Shown piece by piece: positions 42,258 through 49,403 of a stretch of 49,403 nt of DNA. The first letter of the stretch is position 1, and every line of letters begins with the position of its first letter. The stretch covers positions 1 through 49,403 of the forward strand of contig JBKJUS010000172.1 in NCBI GenBank assembly GCA_046590575.1, given 5' to 3'. A program made the position numbers and the translations under genes. This DNA comes from DATLNF01 sp046590575 (GTDB lineage: Bacteria > Actinomycetota > Actinomycetes > BP-191). Below the pieces are notes generated by a model. It saw only the letters and a program-made list of their open reading frames with translations, did not search any database and was not told the DNA's origin.

Positions 42258-43531
42258 GCGGCCGATCCGAGCGGAGAGCGACGGTGCACGATGCGCCCTC
42301 CGACGACCGTGAGGACGCAGCGCCCACCGCCGTGCCCGACCAGAGCGTCGTACGGCGAACCGGACACCGGCACGTCGAAGACCGCGAGGTCCGCGCGCAC
42401 TCCGGGGGCTAGCAAGCCGACGGCTCCGAGGAGTCCTAGCGCCGCCGCACCGCCGACTGTCGCGGCCGTGACGAGCTGCTCGCCCAGGCCTGCGGGGTCG
42501 GCGCCTTGCGACTCCGCCACTGCGCGCAGCGCAGCGAGCTCGTCGAGGAGGTCGAGCGACGGTGATGACGCGAGCGAGTCAGTACCGACCGCGATGGGCG
42601 AGCCCTCGGCGAGGAGCGCAGCGACCGGTGGGTCGCCAGCGCCGAGCGCCCGGTTGGAACGTGCACACAGGGTTACCGACGTGCCGCGCTCCCGCAGCAG
42701 CGCGCGATCGTCCTGGTCGAGGTGGACCCCGTGGGCGACATGCACGTCCGGTCCAAGGCCGCCGAGTACGTCGAGATGAGCGGCGGGGCTCCTCCCAGCT
42801 CCCCGCCCGAGGAGGTCGTGAGCGAGCCCGATCCGTTGGAGCGCGGCCGCGATCGGCCCTCCACCTCCGAGCACGAACTCCGCCTCCTCCGACGTCTCCG
42901 CCAGGTGGGTGTGCAGCCGCCAGCCTCTGTCCCTCGCGATGGCCAGGGCCGCAGTCACGACCGATCCGCTGAGGCTGTAAAGCGCATGCGGCGACAAGCC
43001 GAGACGCCGACCGAGCGGCGCGGCGTCGACCACGCGCATCACCCGAGCGAGTTCGTCGGGCCATCTCGCCTCGTCGCAGCCGACGACCTCCGCATAGGAG
43101 ATCCCGGCCAGGCCGGCGCGAGCGGCGGCTTGGATGCCCGGACCGTTGGTCACCACGTCGGCGACACACGTCGTACCGCTGCGCAACAGCTCCGTGACAC
43201 TCCCCCGCGCGGACGCGAGCCACTGGATGTCGGACAGTCCCTGCCGTCGTCGGGTGATCTGCTGGATCCACTGCGCGAACGGGAGGCCGGCGGTCGCGAG
43301 GTCGGCGAATGGTGGTCCGTACTCGAGATGCGCATGCGCGTTGACGAGACCGGGCGTCATGACACCGGGCCACTCACGTACCTTCACCCCGACGTACGCC
43401 GACATCAGCTCGCCTCGGGTGCCGACAGCCGCGATCTGCTCGCCGACCACGACGACGCCGGCGTCGCGAAGTGGCTCACCGGTCATCGTCAGGACCACCG
43501 GGGCGAGGTGGATCGTGACCGGTCCGGTCAC
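42254..43531 (-). CDS. mqnX: Amidohydrolase, probable aminodeoxyfutalosine deaminase (futalosine pathway)
   Basis: Metal-dependent deaminase of 425 residues. The metal-binding motif is H66/H68 in 'GLVNAHAHLEY'. Further ligands are in 'RLHTHLAETSEE', 'VAHGVHLD' and 'VGTDSLASS'. GTG at 43531 overlaps the mqnC stop (GTGA), and its own stop overlaps menG, so it is in a menaquinone operon. In the futalosine pathway such enzymes convert aminodeoxyfutalosine to futalosine. The specific substrate is inferred from the neighbours; the fold alone would also fit other amino-purine deaminases. Confidence 0.82.
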   Translation of the reverse strand: MTGPVTIHLAPVVLTMTGEPLRDAGVVVVGEQIAAVGTRGELMSAYVGVKVREWPGVMTPGLVNAHAHLEYGPPFADLATAGLPFAQWIQQITRRRQGLSDIQWLASARGSVTELLRSGTTCVADVVTNGPGIQAAARAGLAGISYAEVVGCDEARWPDELARVMRVVDAAPLGRRLGLSPHALYSLSGSVVTAALAIARDRGWRLHTHLAETSEEAEFVLGGGGPIAAALQRIGLAHDLLGRGAGRSPAAHLDVLGGLGPDVHVAHGVHLDQDDRALLRERGTSVTLCARSNRALGAGDPPVAALLAEGSPIAVGTDSLASSPSLDLLDELAALRAVAESQGADPAGLGEQLVTAATVGGAAALGLLGAVGLLAPGVRADLAVFDVPVSGSPYDALVGHGGGRCVLTVVGGRIVHRRSPLGSAA

Positions 43532-44667
43532 GCGGAGGCGGGGACGAGCGGGAGGTGCGAACGCACGGGCGCGACCGGGTCGGCCGCCGGGTCGCGGTGC
43601 ACGACCAGGTGGCGGTAGAGGGTGTCGCGCTGAGCTGGGATCCGGCCAGCCGCGCGAATCAGCTCGATGATCTCCTGCCGGTTGGAGCGATGCTTGGCCC
43701 CTGCGGCAGAGACGACGTTCTCCTCGAGCATGATCGAGCCGAGGTCGTCCGCACCGAAGTGCAGGGTGAGTTGCCCGACGTCCTTGCCCACGGTCAGCCA
43801 CGAGCCCTGGATGTGGGCGATGTCGTCGAAGAAGAGCCGGGAGACGGCAATCATCCGGAGGTACTCCAGCGACGTCGCCTGGGTGTGTCCCTTGAGGTGG
43901 TTGTTCTCCGGCTGGTAGGTCCAGGGGATGAAGGCCCGGAAGCCACCGGTGCGGTCCTGCACGTCACGGATCATCCGCAGGTGCTCGATCCGCTCGGCGT
44001 TGGTCTCGCCGGTGCCCATCATGAAGGTCGCGGTCGACTCGACCCCGAGGCGGTGCGCGGTCTCCATGACCGCCAACCACTCCTCGCCTGACTCCTTCAG
44101 CGGCGCAATTGCGGTGCGCGGCCGCGCGACGAGAATCTCGGCGCCGGCGCCGGCGAAGGAGTCGAGTCCCGCAGCGTGCAGCCGGGTGATCGCCTCTGCG
44201 ATCGAGATGCCGCTGACCCGCGTGATGTGCATGACCTCGCTCGCGCCGAGCGAGTGCAGGGCGAGCGAGGGAAACTCGGTGCGGACGGTGGAGAAGAGCT
44301 CCTCGTAGTACTCGATGCCGAAGTCCGGGTGGTGACCGCCCTGGAACATGATCTGCGTGGCGCCCAGCTCGACCGCCTCGGCGCAGCGACGCCGGATCTC
44401 GTCGAGGTCGCGGACCCAACCTTCGGCGTGACCGGGCGCGCGGTAGAACGCGCAGAACTTGCACGCGGTCACGCAGACGTTGGTGTAGTTGATGTTGCGG
44501 TCGATGAGGTAGGTCGCGATGCCATCAGGGAACCGACGACGGCGTACGGCGTCTGCGGCGCGGCCCAATGCATGCAGTGGCGCGTCGACGTAGAGCTCGA
44601 GCGCCTCGACAGGGGTAATCCGCTCCCCTGCGGCAGCGCGAGCGAGGAGGTCGGACAGGGTGGGCAC
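43528..44667 (-). CDS. mqnC: Cyclic dehypoxanthinyl futalosine synthase (radical SAM)
   Basis: Radical SAM enzyme that cyclises dehypoxanthinyl futalosine in menaquinone synthesis. The [4Fe-4S] site is C65-C69-C72 in 'VCVTACKFCAFYRAPG'. Other marks: 'QGGHHPDFGIEYYEELF', 'GTGETNAERIEHL' and 'FIPWTYQPENNHLKG'. About 379 residues from GTG 44667. There is no Shine-Dalgarno site there. A TACCCT hexamer ends six bases upstream, suggesting a leaderless transcript. The frame is open for 38 further codons, which overlap the preceding gene and are not MqnC-like. Confidence 0.93.
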   Translation of the reverse strand: MPTLSDLLARAAAGERITPVEALELYVDAPLHALGRAADAVRRRRFPDGIATYLIDRNINYTNVCVTACKFCAFYRAPGHAEGWVRDLDEIRRRCAEAVELGATQIMFQGGHHPDFGIEYYEELFSTVRTEFPSLALHSLGASEVMHITRVSGISIAEAITRLHAAGLDSFAGAGAEILVARPRTAIAPLKESGEEWLAVMETAHRLGVESTATFMMGTGETNAERIEHLRMIRDVQDRTGGFRAFIPWTYQPENNHLKGHTQATSLEYLRMIAVSRLFFDDIAHIQGSWLTVGKDVGQLTLHFGADDLGSIMLEENVVSAAGAKHRSNRQEIIELIRAAGRIPAQRDTLYRHLVVHRDPAADPVAPVRSHLPLVPASA

Positions 44668-44673
44668 TCGTTC

Positions 44674-44679
44674 AGGGTA
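44674..44679 (-). promoter_or_regulatory. -10-like hexamer for a leaderless mqnC transcript
   Basis: TACCCT on the minus strand, then six bases, then the GTG start. At this distance transcription would begin at or next to the start codon. No convincing -35 was found. Confidence 0.35.
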
Positions 44680-44695
44680 ACCGGCAGTCGGCGGA

Positions 44696-46105
44696 TCAGC
44701 CGACCGGGACCAGCAAACTGATCTGCCCCGTCGCGAAGTCGGCGACGTAGAGGCCGGTTCCGGGTGGTCCGGTAGTGACATCCAGGGGCGCAGGTACTAC
44801 CGCGACTCTCTCCGGCACGCCCGCGCGGCCGTTGGTGATGGGCACCCGGACGATCGCATGCCCGGCCGGCGGCAGTCCGTTGGAGCCGTACTGGACGACG
44901 AGCAGCTCGCCCACCCAGCCCCCTGTGGTCGGCGCGAAGGCCATGCCATTGGCCGAAGTGTGCAGCCCGAGCAGCGCCTCTGGCGGCACGTGCCGCGGAC
45001 TACAGGGGGTGTCGATAGCGGGGTTCTGCCCGACGCGTGACTCCGAGTCAACCGCAGCGTAGACGCAGGCGGGGAACCCGAAGTCGACGGTGGGTCGGCG
45101 CACGTCGAAGCGGTGCAGGAGGTCTTCGCCAAACGGGTCGAGAGCGTCCGGGCCATTGGAGGTGACCCACAGCTCGGATGTCCCGGGGCGAAAAGCGATG
45201 TCGTACGGGTTGCGAAGCCCGACCGCCTCGACCACGAGCGAAGGCGTACGACGAGCTGCGCTGAGCCCGCGCGCGCCGATCAGCACCGACAGGATCGTGC
45301 CGCTCAGCGGCTGCTCGGCTGGCCCGCCGGACACGCCGTCGTCGGTGGAGTTGCCGTTGGCGATGTAAAGCCGATCACCCAGAACGGCAAGGCCATTGGT
45401 GTTGTGCCGACCGTTCGGCAAGTCGTCGAGCACCACCTTGCCCACGGTGCCTGCGGCGCCACCACCAGGGGGCATCGCACGGACCCGGCCAAGTGTTGTC
45501 GTGCCTTCGCCGCTGTGCGAGTCGCTGACGAAGGCAGTGCCATCGGGTCCGAAAGCAATTCCGAGCGGGTTGGTGAATCCGGTGGCCCAGGGGGTCGCCG
45601 GGCCGAGCGCTCCGCCGGGGAGAACGGGCACCCGCGACACGGTGCCGGCGGCGTAGCCGACAACGTAGAGCGCATCGCCGTACGACGTGACGCTCGTCGG
45701 GGTGGCCACCGTCGCGCCGGTCGGGACAGCAGCCACCGCGGCGCTGCCCGGCGCGCGGACAGCGAGCGTGCCGAGCATCATCGGGTGGACCGAGCAGTAG
45801 AACGGGTAGGCACCCAGGGCGAGCTTCTCCACCCCCCTAACGACGGCCTGCTGGCCGGCGCCGACGGTGGCACTGCCGAAGAGCAGGGCGCCCTTGCGGG
45901 TCTGCCGGGAGATCAGGTTGTGCGGCGCCATATCGAGGTTGAGCATCGTGACACCGTCGCCTTGGGCGATGGAGATCTGGGACGGGATGAACTGCAGGCC
46001 GGCGGTCACGACGGTGGTAGTCGCCGCTGCTGCGGGGAACAGGGGCGCAGCGACGGATGCAGCCAGGGCGAGTGCGACCACAGCACGAGCTGCCCTCGTC
46101 ATCAC
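44696..46105 (-). CDS. Secreted cupredoxin fused to an NHL/sorbosone-dehydrogenase-like beta-propeller
   Basis: 469 residues. A Sec signal peptide (about 1-28, 'VVALALAASVAAPLFPAAAA') is followed by a plastocyanin-like domain to about 118 and a beta-propeller region with repeats such as 'NPLGIAFGPDGTAFVSD', 'NTNGLAVLGDRLYIANG' and 'NPYDIAFRPGTSELWVTSNG'. Type 1 copper ligands are all visible: H62 ('MAPHNL'), C104, H107 and M110 ('YCSVHPMML'), with amicyanin-like C-x2-H-x2-M spacing. It is probably an exported copper or electron-transfer protein. It lies between mqnA and mqnC on the same strand. Substrate unknown. Confidence 0.85.
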   Translation of the reverse strand: MMTRAARAVVALALAASVAAPLFPAAAATTTVVTAGLQFIPSQISIAQGDGVTMLNLDMAPHNLISRQTRKGALLFGSATVGAGQQAVVRGVEKLALGAYPFYCSVHPMMLGTLAVRAPGSAAVAAVPTGATVATPTSVTSYGDALYVVGYAAGTVSRVPVLPGGALGPATPWATGFTNPLGIAFGPDGTAFVSDSHSGEGTTTLGRVRAMPPGGGAAGTVGKVVLDDLPNGRHNTNGLAVLGDRLYIANGNSTDDGVSGGPAEQPLSGTILSVLIGARGLSAARRTPSLVVEAVGLRNPYDIAFRPGTSELWVTSNGPDALDPFGEDLLHRFDVRRPTVDFGFPACVYAAVDSESRVGQNPAIDTPCSPRHVPPEALLGLHTSANGMAFAPTTGGWVGELLVVQYGSNGLPPAGHAIVRVPITNGRAGVPERVAVVPAPLDVTTGPPGTGLYVADFATGQISLLVPVG

Positions 46106-46193
46106 CGGCCCTGCTTCCGTCGTCTCGATGTGACTAACGATGTCACGGGCAAAGAGTCACGACCTGTCGGCGCGGTTCGAACCGGCCGCCTCG

Positions 46194-47054
46194 CTAAGAC
46201 GGGATGAACTGCGGGGTGACGGAGCCAGGTACCGCGCCCCGCTCAGCCGCGCGCCGGGCGAATTCAGCGAGACCGGCCAGCTGGCGCTCACCGAGCCGGA
46301 AGTCGAGGCCGCGGAAGTAGGTCGCGAGCTCCTCGACGCTGAACGGCTCCCAACGTGCCGCCTGTGCGGCGATCGCGTCGACTCGTTCGAGCGAGTCGTC
46401 GAGGGAGGCTCGGAATGCCCGATGTACGTCCTTGACCTGCCCGGGGTGCGCTGCGGCGAAATCCCGCCGGGCCGCCCAGACGGCGAAGACCATCGGCAGG
46501 CCGGTCCAGTCGCGCCATGCTTCGCCCAGGTCGAGGCAGCTCAGACCGAGGCCGGCCGCTTCGCGGCGAGCGCGCAGCGCAACATCACCGATCAGGACCG
46601 CCGCATCGGCCTCAAGCAGCATGGCGGCAAGGTCGGGCGGACAGGGGAAGTACGACGGACGGACGGCGTACCGATCCTCGAGGAGCATCTGCGCCAGCAG
46701 CACCGATGTGCGAGACGTACTGCCGAGAGCGACGAGCGCTCCGTCGAGGTCCATCGGCGGTCGTTTCGAGATGAGACAGACCGACTGCACGGGGCCGTCG
46801 GAGCCGACCGCGAGATCGGGGAGCAGCAGTAGGTCGTCGGCGTGCCTGAGGTATTCAGCAGCGCTGATCGGACCGATGTCCAAGTCACCGCCGACCAGCC
46901 GGTCGTTGAGGCGGTCCGGCGTGTCCTTTCGAAGGTCCACGTCGAGCAGCGTCCGCGACGCCACCAGGCCGTAATAGAGCGGCAGACAGTTCAGGAACTG
47001 AATATGGCCGACACGGGGCCGTCGTCGCCCCGGGTCGGATGAAGGTGTTGGCAC
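46194..47054 (-). CDS. mqnA: Chorismate dehydratase
   Basis: First enzyme of the futalosine pathway: dehydrates chorismate to 3-enolpyruvyl-benzoate. About 286 residues, with the periplasmic-binding-protein-like fold of the family. It starts 'RVGHIQFLNCLPLYYGL', then 'GDLDIGPISAAEYLRHADDL', 'LGSTSRTSVLLAQMLLEDRY' and 'WRDWTGLPMVFAVWAARRDF'. I prefer GTG 47054, six bases after TAGCCT (leaderless pattern); GTG 47060 is the alternative and neither has a Shine-Dalgarno site. It is the most upstream menaquinone gene in the run. Confidence 0.93.
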   Translation of the reverse strand: MPTPSSDPGRRRPRVGHIQFLNCLPLYYGLVASRTLLDVDLRKDTPDRLNDRLVGGDLDIGPISAAEYLRHADDLLLLPDLAVGSDGPVQSVCLISKRPPMDLDGALVALGSTSRTSVLLAQMLLEDRYAVRPSYFPCPPDLAAMLLEADAAVLIGDVALRARREAAGLGLSCLDLGEAWRDWTGLPMVFAVWAARRDFAAAHPGQVKDVHRAFRASLDDSLERVDAIAAQAARWEPFSVEELATYFRGLDFRLGERQLAGLAEFARRAAERGAVPGSVTPQFIPS

Positions 47055-47060
47055 AGTCAC

Positions 47061-47066
47061 AGGCTA
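47061..47066 (-). promoter_or_regulatory. -10-like hexamer for a leaderless mqnA transcript
   Basis: TAGCCT on the minus strand, six bases before GTG 47054, the same layout as at mqnC. No clear -35 was found. Confidence 0.35.
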
Positions 47067-47137
47067 GTTGGCCGTCGACGTGGGCCCGAAGAGACGTCCG
47101 TCCGGGTCCCCTGACCTCCTTTCCCAGCCCTTGAACG

Positions 47138-48043
47138 CTAAAGATTGAGCTGAGCGCTGAAAAAGTCCCAGATGGCCTGCGTTGCGTCGACGGCACCGTC
47201 GACAGGGCCGAACTCAGGCGCGAACCAGGTGTGGCCACCGCCGTCAATCGTGATCAGCCGCACCGATTTCGAGTTGGAACAGCCAGACCACGTCACGGTA
47301 GTGAGCACGCCTTCGGGCGTTGTGACGGGCGGTATGGCGCAGGCGTTCAGCTTCGCCCAGCGCTGCATCACTTCCCGGGTCGGTGGAGAGGGTTCAGTGG
47401 CACCGCCCGCAGTGCGGCCTCCTTGGTAGGGCACGAGCTCGTCGTTGGTGCCGTGAATTTCGATCACCGACACGGGTTTCGCCGGCTTGCATGCGTTCAG
47501 GACCATGGCTCCCGCGACCGAGCCGACGCCAGCGATCCGCTCGGCGAGGTCGCAGCCGAGCTTGTGGACCATGAGCGCCCCACCGGAGAAGCCGACGGCG
47601 TAGATCCGGTCCGGGTCGATCTTCTTGGCGGCTTGTACCTCGTCAATCACGTCACCGATGAATGCGACGTCGTCCGGTCCAGTCGGACGTCCGTTCAGGC
47701 AGCAGTACCCGGCATTCCAGGTCCTGTTCAATCCTTCGGGATAGGCGACGACGAACTTCTCCCGCTCCGCCAGTCGGTCGAACATCGTGACGCCCACCAT
47801 TTGCTCGCCGGTGTTGCCGACCCCGGCCAGGACGAGGACGAGTGGTGCTGGCGCAGAGCGGTCCAACGATGACGGGGTGAAGAGGCGATAAGTACGAGAA
47901 AGGCCATCCGCGGTGATCTGCACCTGCTGCACAACGGGCGGAAGCGGCGCGCTCGACGGCCGCGGAGCAGTCGCCTCAAAACTGCACGCGGCCACACCAC
48001 CCGCGAGGATGGCCACAGGGATCCAACTCACGCGGCGAATCAC
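47138..48043 (-). CDS. LpqC-like lipoprotein esterase / polyhydroxybutyrate depolymerase family
   Basis: Exported alpha/beta-hydrolase of 301 residues. The N-terminus 'IRRVSWIPVAILAGGVAACS' is a lipoprotein signal with lipobox VAAC (C20 lipidated). The catalytic triad is S153 ('VGFSGGALM'), D201 ('HGTNDELVPY') and H271 ('GGGHTWF'). 'RTWNAGYCCLNGRPTGPDDV' is typical of the family. GTG at 48043 has GAGGAG four bases upstream; the frame is open further but without a signal. The natural ester substrate (polyester, feruloyl or other) is not known. It appears unrelated to the menaquinone genes. Confidence 0.9.
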   Translation of the reverse strand: MIRRVSWIPVAILAGGVAACSFEATAPRPSSAPLPPVVQQVQITADGLSRTYRLFTPSSLDRSAPAPLVLVLAGVGNTGEQMVGVTMFDRLAEREKFVVAYPEGLNRTWNAGYCCLNGRPTGPDDVAFIGDVIDEVQAAKKIDPDRIYAVGFSGGALMVHKLGCDLAERIAGVGSVAGAMVLNACKPAKPVSVIEIHGTNDELVPYQGGRTAGGATEPSPPTREVMQRWAKLNACAIPPVTTPEGVLTTVTWSGCSNSKSVRLITIDGGGHTWFAPEFGPVDGAVDATQAIWDFFSAQLNL

Positions 48044-48202
48044 GCAGCTCCTCAAGGTCGGCTTCTGGCATGACCGGGTACGCCGAGCAGTCGACGATCG
48101 ACGTTGCGCCTGTCGCGCGGAGCATCTCGGTCTTGGCTCCATGAGCGCCATTTAGTTGTACTGGATGCACTTCGTGACGACAAGATCATCGATTGATGGC
48201 CG

Positions 48203-48680
48203 ATGGCCACCTATGAGGACGCAGTGACAGAGGGTGAGACGGCGAGTCTTCTCTTGATGGCGCTGACTACGACCGTCCTTGTCGGGTGTGGCTCGGACGA
48301 GGCGGGCCGAACAGCCTCCGCTGCAACACCGGACTCGGCGGCACCTCAAGCCAGCGCGCCTGCGCCGCCGACACTGCGCTCCCCTCCAACCGGCGCCGCC
48401 CCCTCTCCGTATAGCTCCGGCAGAGTGGTCCGGATAGTGGTAACGGGGTGACACCGTGCGACGTGAATCCGCCCGGGCGAGGTTCAAGCGCGGCGAGACC
48501 CTCCGCTTGGAGGTCACTGCTGACCGGTCCGACACCATCCACGTCCACGGCTACGACGCGAAGTTGGACATCGCGGCGGGTCAGCCCGCGGTGCTCGCTC
48601 TCAAGCTCACCATCCCCGGAGTGTTCGAGGTGGAGCTGGAGACATCTGGGGTCGAGCTGATCGAGCTGGAAGTTCGCTGA
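48203..48680 (+). pseudogene. Cupredoxin-like lipoprotein, split by frame change(s)
   Basis: Two overlapping halves of one protein lie in different frames. The first has a hydrophobic segment and lipobox 'LLLMALTTTVLVGCGSDE', then a Ser/Pro/Ala linker ending 'RVVRIVVTG' and a stop at 48449. The second reads 'RRESARARFKRGETLRLEV', 'DTIHVHGYDAKLDI' and 'PGVFEVELETSGVELIELEV', a cupredoxin-like domain common in actinobacterial lipoproteins. Removing one G from the run at 48445-48448 joins them. The N-terminus also lacks basic residues in the open frame, but the adjacent frame from GTG 48234 encodes V-R-R-R-V-F. It is either decayed or affected by sequencing errors. Confidence 0.7.
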
Positions 48681-48761
48681 TCGAGTCCGCCGGGGGCGTC
48701 GGCTTCACTCGCTCGCAGATGGCGGATGCTCGTCGTCATTGGTAGCAATGTCACCGCTGCC

Positions 48762-48875
48762 CTACCTGCGCCGCCCAGCGACGATGAGCGCGAGGAGCAG
48801 GAGGAGCGGCACGCCGACCGACAGCGCTTCCACCACACCGCCGGTGTGAGCCATCACCTCGGAGGTCACAGTCAC
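48762..48875 (-). CDS. Small single-helix membrane protein (37 residues)
   Basis: Starts at GTG 48875, which overlaps the stop of the preceding membrane-protein frame (GTGA). It contains 'MAHTGGVVEALSVGVPLLLL' followed by 'LALIVAGRRR', i.e. a single hydrophobic helix with a positively charged cytoplasmic end. The overlap suggests translational coupling to the upstream gene. It converges on the cupredoxin gene. I do not recognise a family; the hydrophobic profile and overlap are the only support. Confidence 0.5.
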   Translation of the reverse strand: MTVTSEVMAHTGGVVEALSVGVPLLLLLALIVAGRRR

Positions 48876-49237
48876 GCTCCTGTCAGAAGGGCGACGCCGG
48901 CCAAGGTGTATCCGACCATCACGACGAGGAGCGGGACCTGGCTCCGCGTCGCGAACTGACGGGGGAATGTGCCGATCGCTCGATCGTGCGCGGCGACGAC
49001 GCCTAGGACATGACCGGTCACGATCGCCCCCACCTGGATGAGCGCGATCGCGCCGGTGCTGATCAGGTCGTAGTTGATGCCCCAGTCAGCCGTTCCGAAC
49101 CAGTTGCTGCCCCGCTCGAAGGGATCGGACGCGAGCAGGATCGCCTGCTGTCCGTCGTAGATGGCCAGGGAGAAGTAGTGGGCGATCGCGTACCCGACCG
49201 CAATCGGCACGATGGAATGAGCGAACCGGCCTGGCAT
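48872..49237 (-). pseudogene. C-terminal part of a multi-helix membrane protein, N-truncated frame
   Basis: 121 codons with about three hydrophobic helices: 'FAHSIVPIAVGYAIAHYFSL', 'STGAIALIQVGAIVTGHVLG' and 'VPLLVVMVGYTLAGVALLTG'. It resembles the C-terminal third of long (400+ residue) actinobacterial membrane proteins of unknown function, which I recall as often encoded beside cupredoxin-like lipoproteins. The only start (ATG 49237) has no Shine-Dalgarno site. The same frame is open upstream to a TGA at 49274-49276, beyond which another membrane segment continues. It is therefore probably a fragment of a larger gene. Confidence 0.6.
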
Positions 49238-49273
49238 GGAGTCTGCATCCGCACCGTCAGCGAGCCGGCTTGA

Positions 49274-49402
49274 TCATCGCGTGGCGACCGTGAACGTCAC
49301 GGCCACAAATGCGATGACTGCGACAAGCCCTAGGGTGCCGGCGGGCACGCTCTCCGGGTCGACGTTGTCCTTCCACATCCGGGTGCGCGTCAGCCCGGGC
49401 CG
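49274..49402 (-). CDS. C-terminal end of a membrane protein frame running off the right edge (partial)
   Basis: 42 codons ending at TGA 49274-49276: 'RTRMWKDNVDPESVPAGTLG' then 'LVAVIAFVAVTFTVATR', a polar stretch and one transmembrane helix. It is in the same reading frame as the fragment at 48872-49237, separated only by the TGA and 12 codons. Either this is the upstream half of one interrupted gene, or a separate protein that ends here. The gene continues beyond the window. Confidence 0.55.
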   Translation of the reverse strand, partial: RPGLTRTRMWKDNVDPESVPAGTLGLVAVIAFVAVTFTVATR

Positions 49403-49403
49403 T

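Noticed and set aside
42254..43531. Guanine or cytosine deaminase as the call for the amidohydrolase
   Set aside because: The fold allows it, but overlap with mqnC and menG on both sides makes aminodeoxyfutalosine the more likely substrate.
49274..49276. TGA read as selenocysteine or by programmed read-through
   Set aside because: No SECIS-like hairpin follows the TGA and no redox context was seen; nonsense mutation, separate genes or sequencing error are simpler.

Overview
The window is high-GC DNA from an actinobacterium (class Actinomycetia). The signs are the rpmG-hadA-hadB / tRNA-Trp-secE-nusG-rplK-rplA / rplJ-rplL / rpoB block, the 'GTSQLSQFMDQ' rifampicin region of RpoB, frequent GTG starts, and a menG-menJ-polyprenyl synthase-htpX-yajQ gene set also known from Mycobacterium tuberculosis. 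The genus cannot be fixed. Menaquinone is made here by the futalosine route, as in streptomycetes and Frankia relatives, not by the classical men pathway.

Layout. 1-5,969: the 5' part of rpoB, then rplL, rplJ, rplA, rplK, nusG, secE and tRNA-Trp, all on the minus strand. 6,085-7,151: a zinc-binding anti-sigma factor and an ECF sigma factor. 7,244-8,446: an aminotransferase on the plus strand. 8,489-9,850: hadB, hadA, rpmG, tRNA-Met and tRNA-Thr. 9,909-13,323: a membrane GGDEF-EAL protein, tRNA-Tyr, and plus-strand yajQ, a c-di-GMP-binding family. From 13,558 to 48,043 every gene is on the minus strand. In transcription order they are: an LpqC-like lipoprotein, mqnA, a secreted cupredoxin-propeller protein, mqnC, an aminodeoxyfutalosine deaminase, menG, a MenJ-type reductase, a complete 14-gene nuoA-N operon, a long-chain polyprenyl diphosphate synthase, a second 10-gene nuo operon (A B C H I J K L M N), and htpX. 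The last 1.2 kb holds a broken cupredoxin lipoprotein, a tiny membrane protein and a stop-interrupted membrane protein.

How it works together. The mqn genes, menG, the prenyl synthase and the MenJ-like reductase make and modify menaquinone. The 14-subunit complex I uses that menaquinone as electron acceptor and pumps protons. The second nuo operon keeps the membrane pump and the N2/N6 iron-sulfur subunits, but has no NADH module (E, F, G) and no quinone-chamber subunit D. Its NuoH has lost conserved quinone-site residues and its NuoI carries a long tail with a duplicated motif. It is the most unusual system in the window. Its electron donor and acceptor cannot be read from the sequence.

The right end shows signs of gene decay: two frame changes in one gene and an in-frame stop in its neighbour. 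These could also be sequencing errors.
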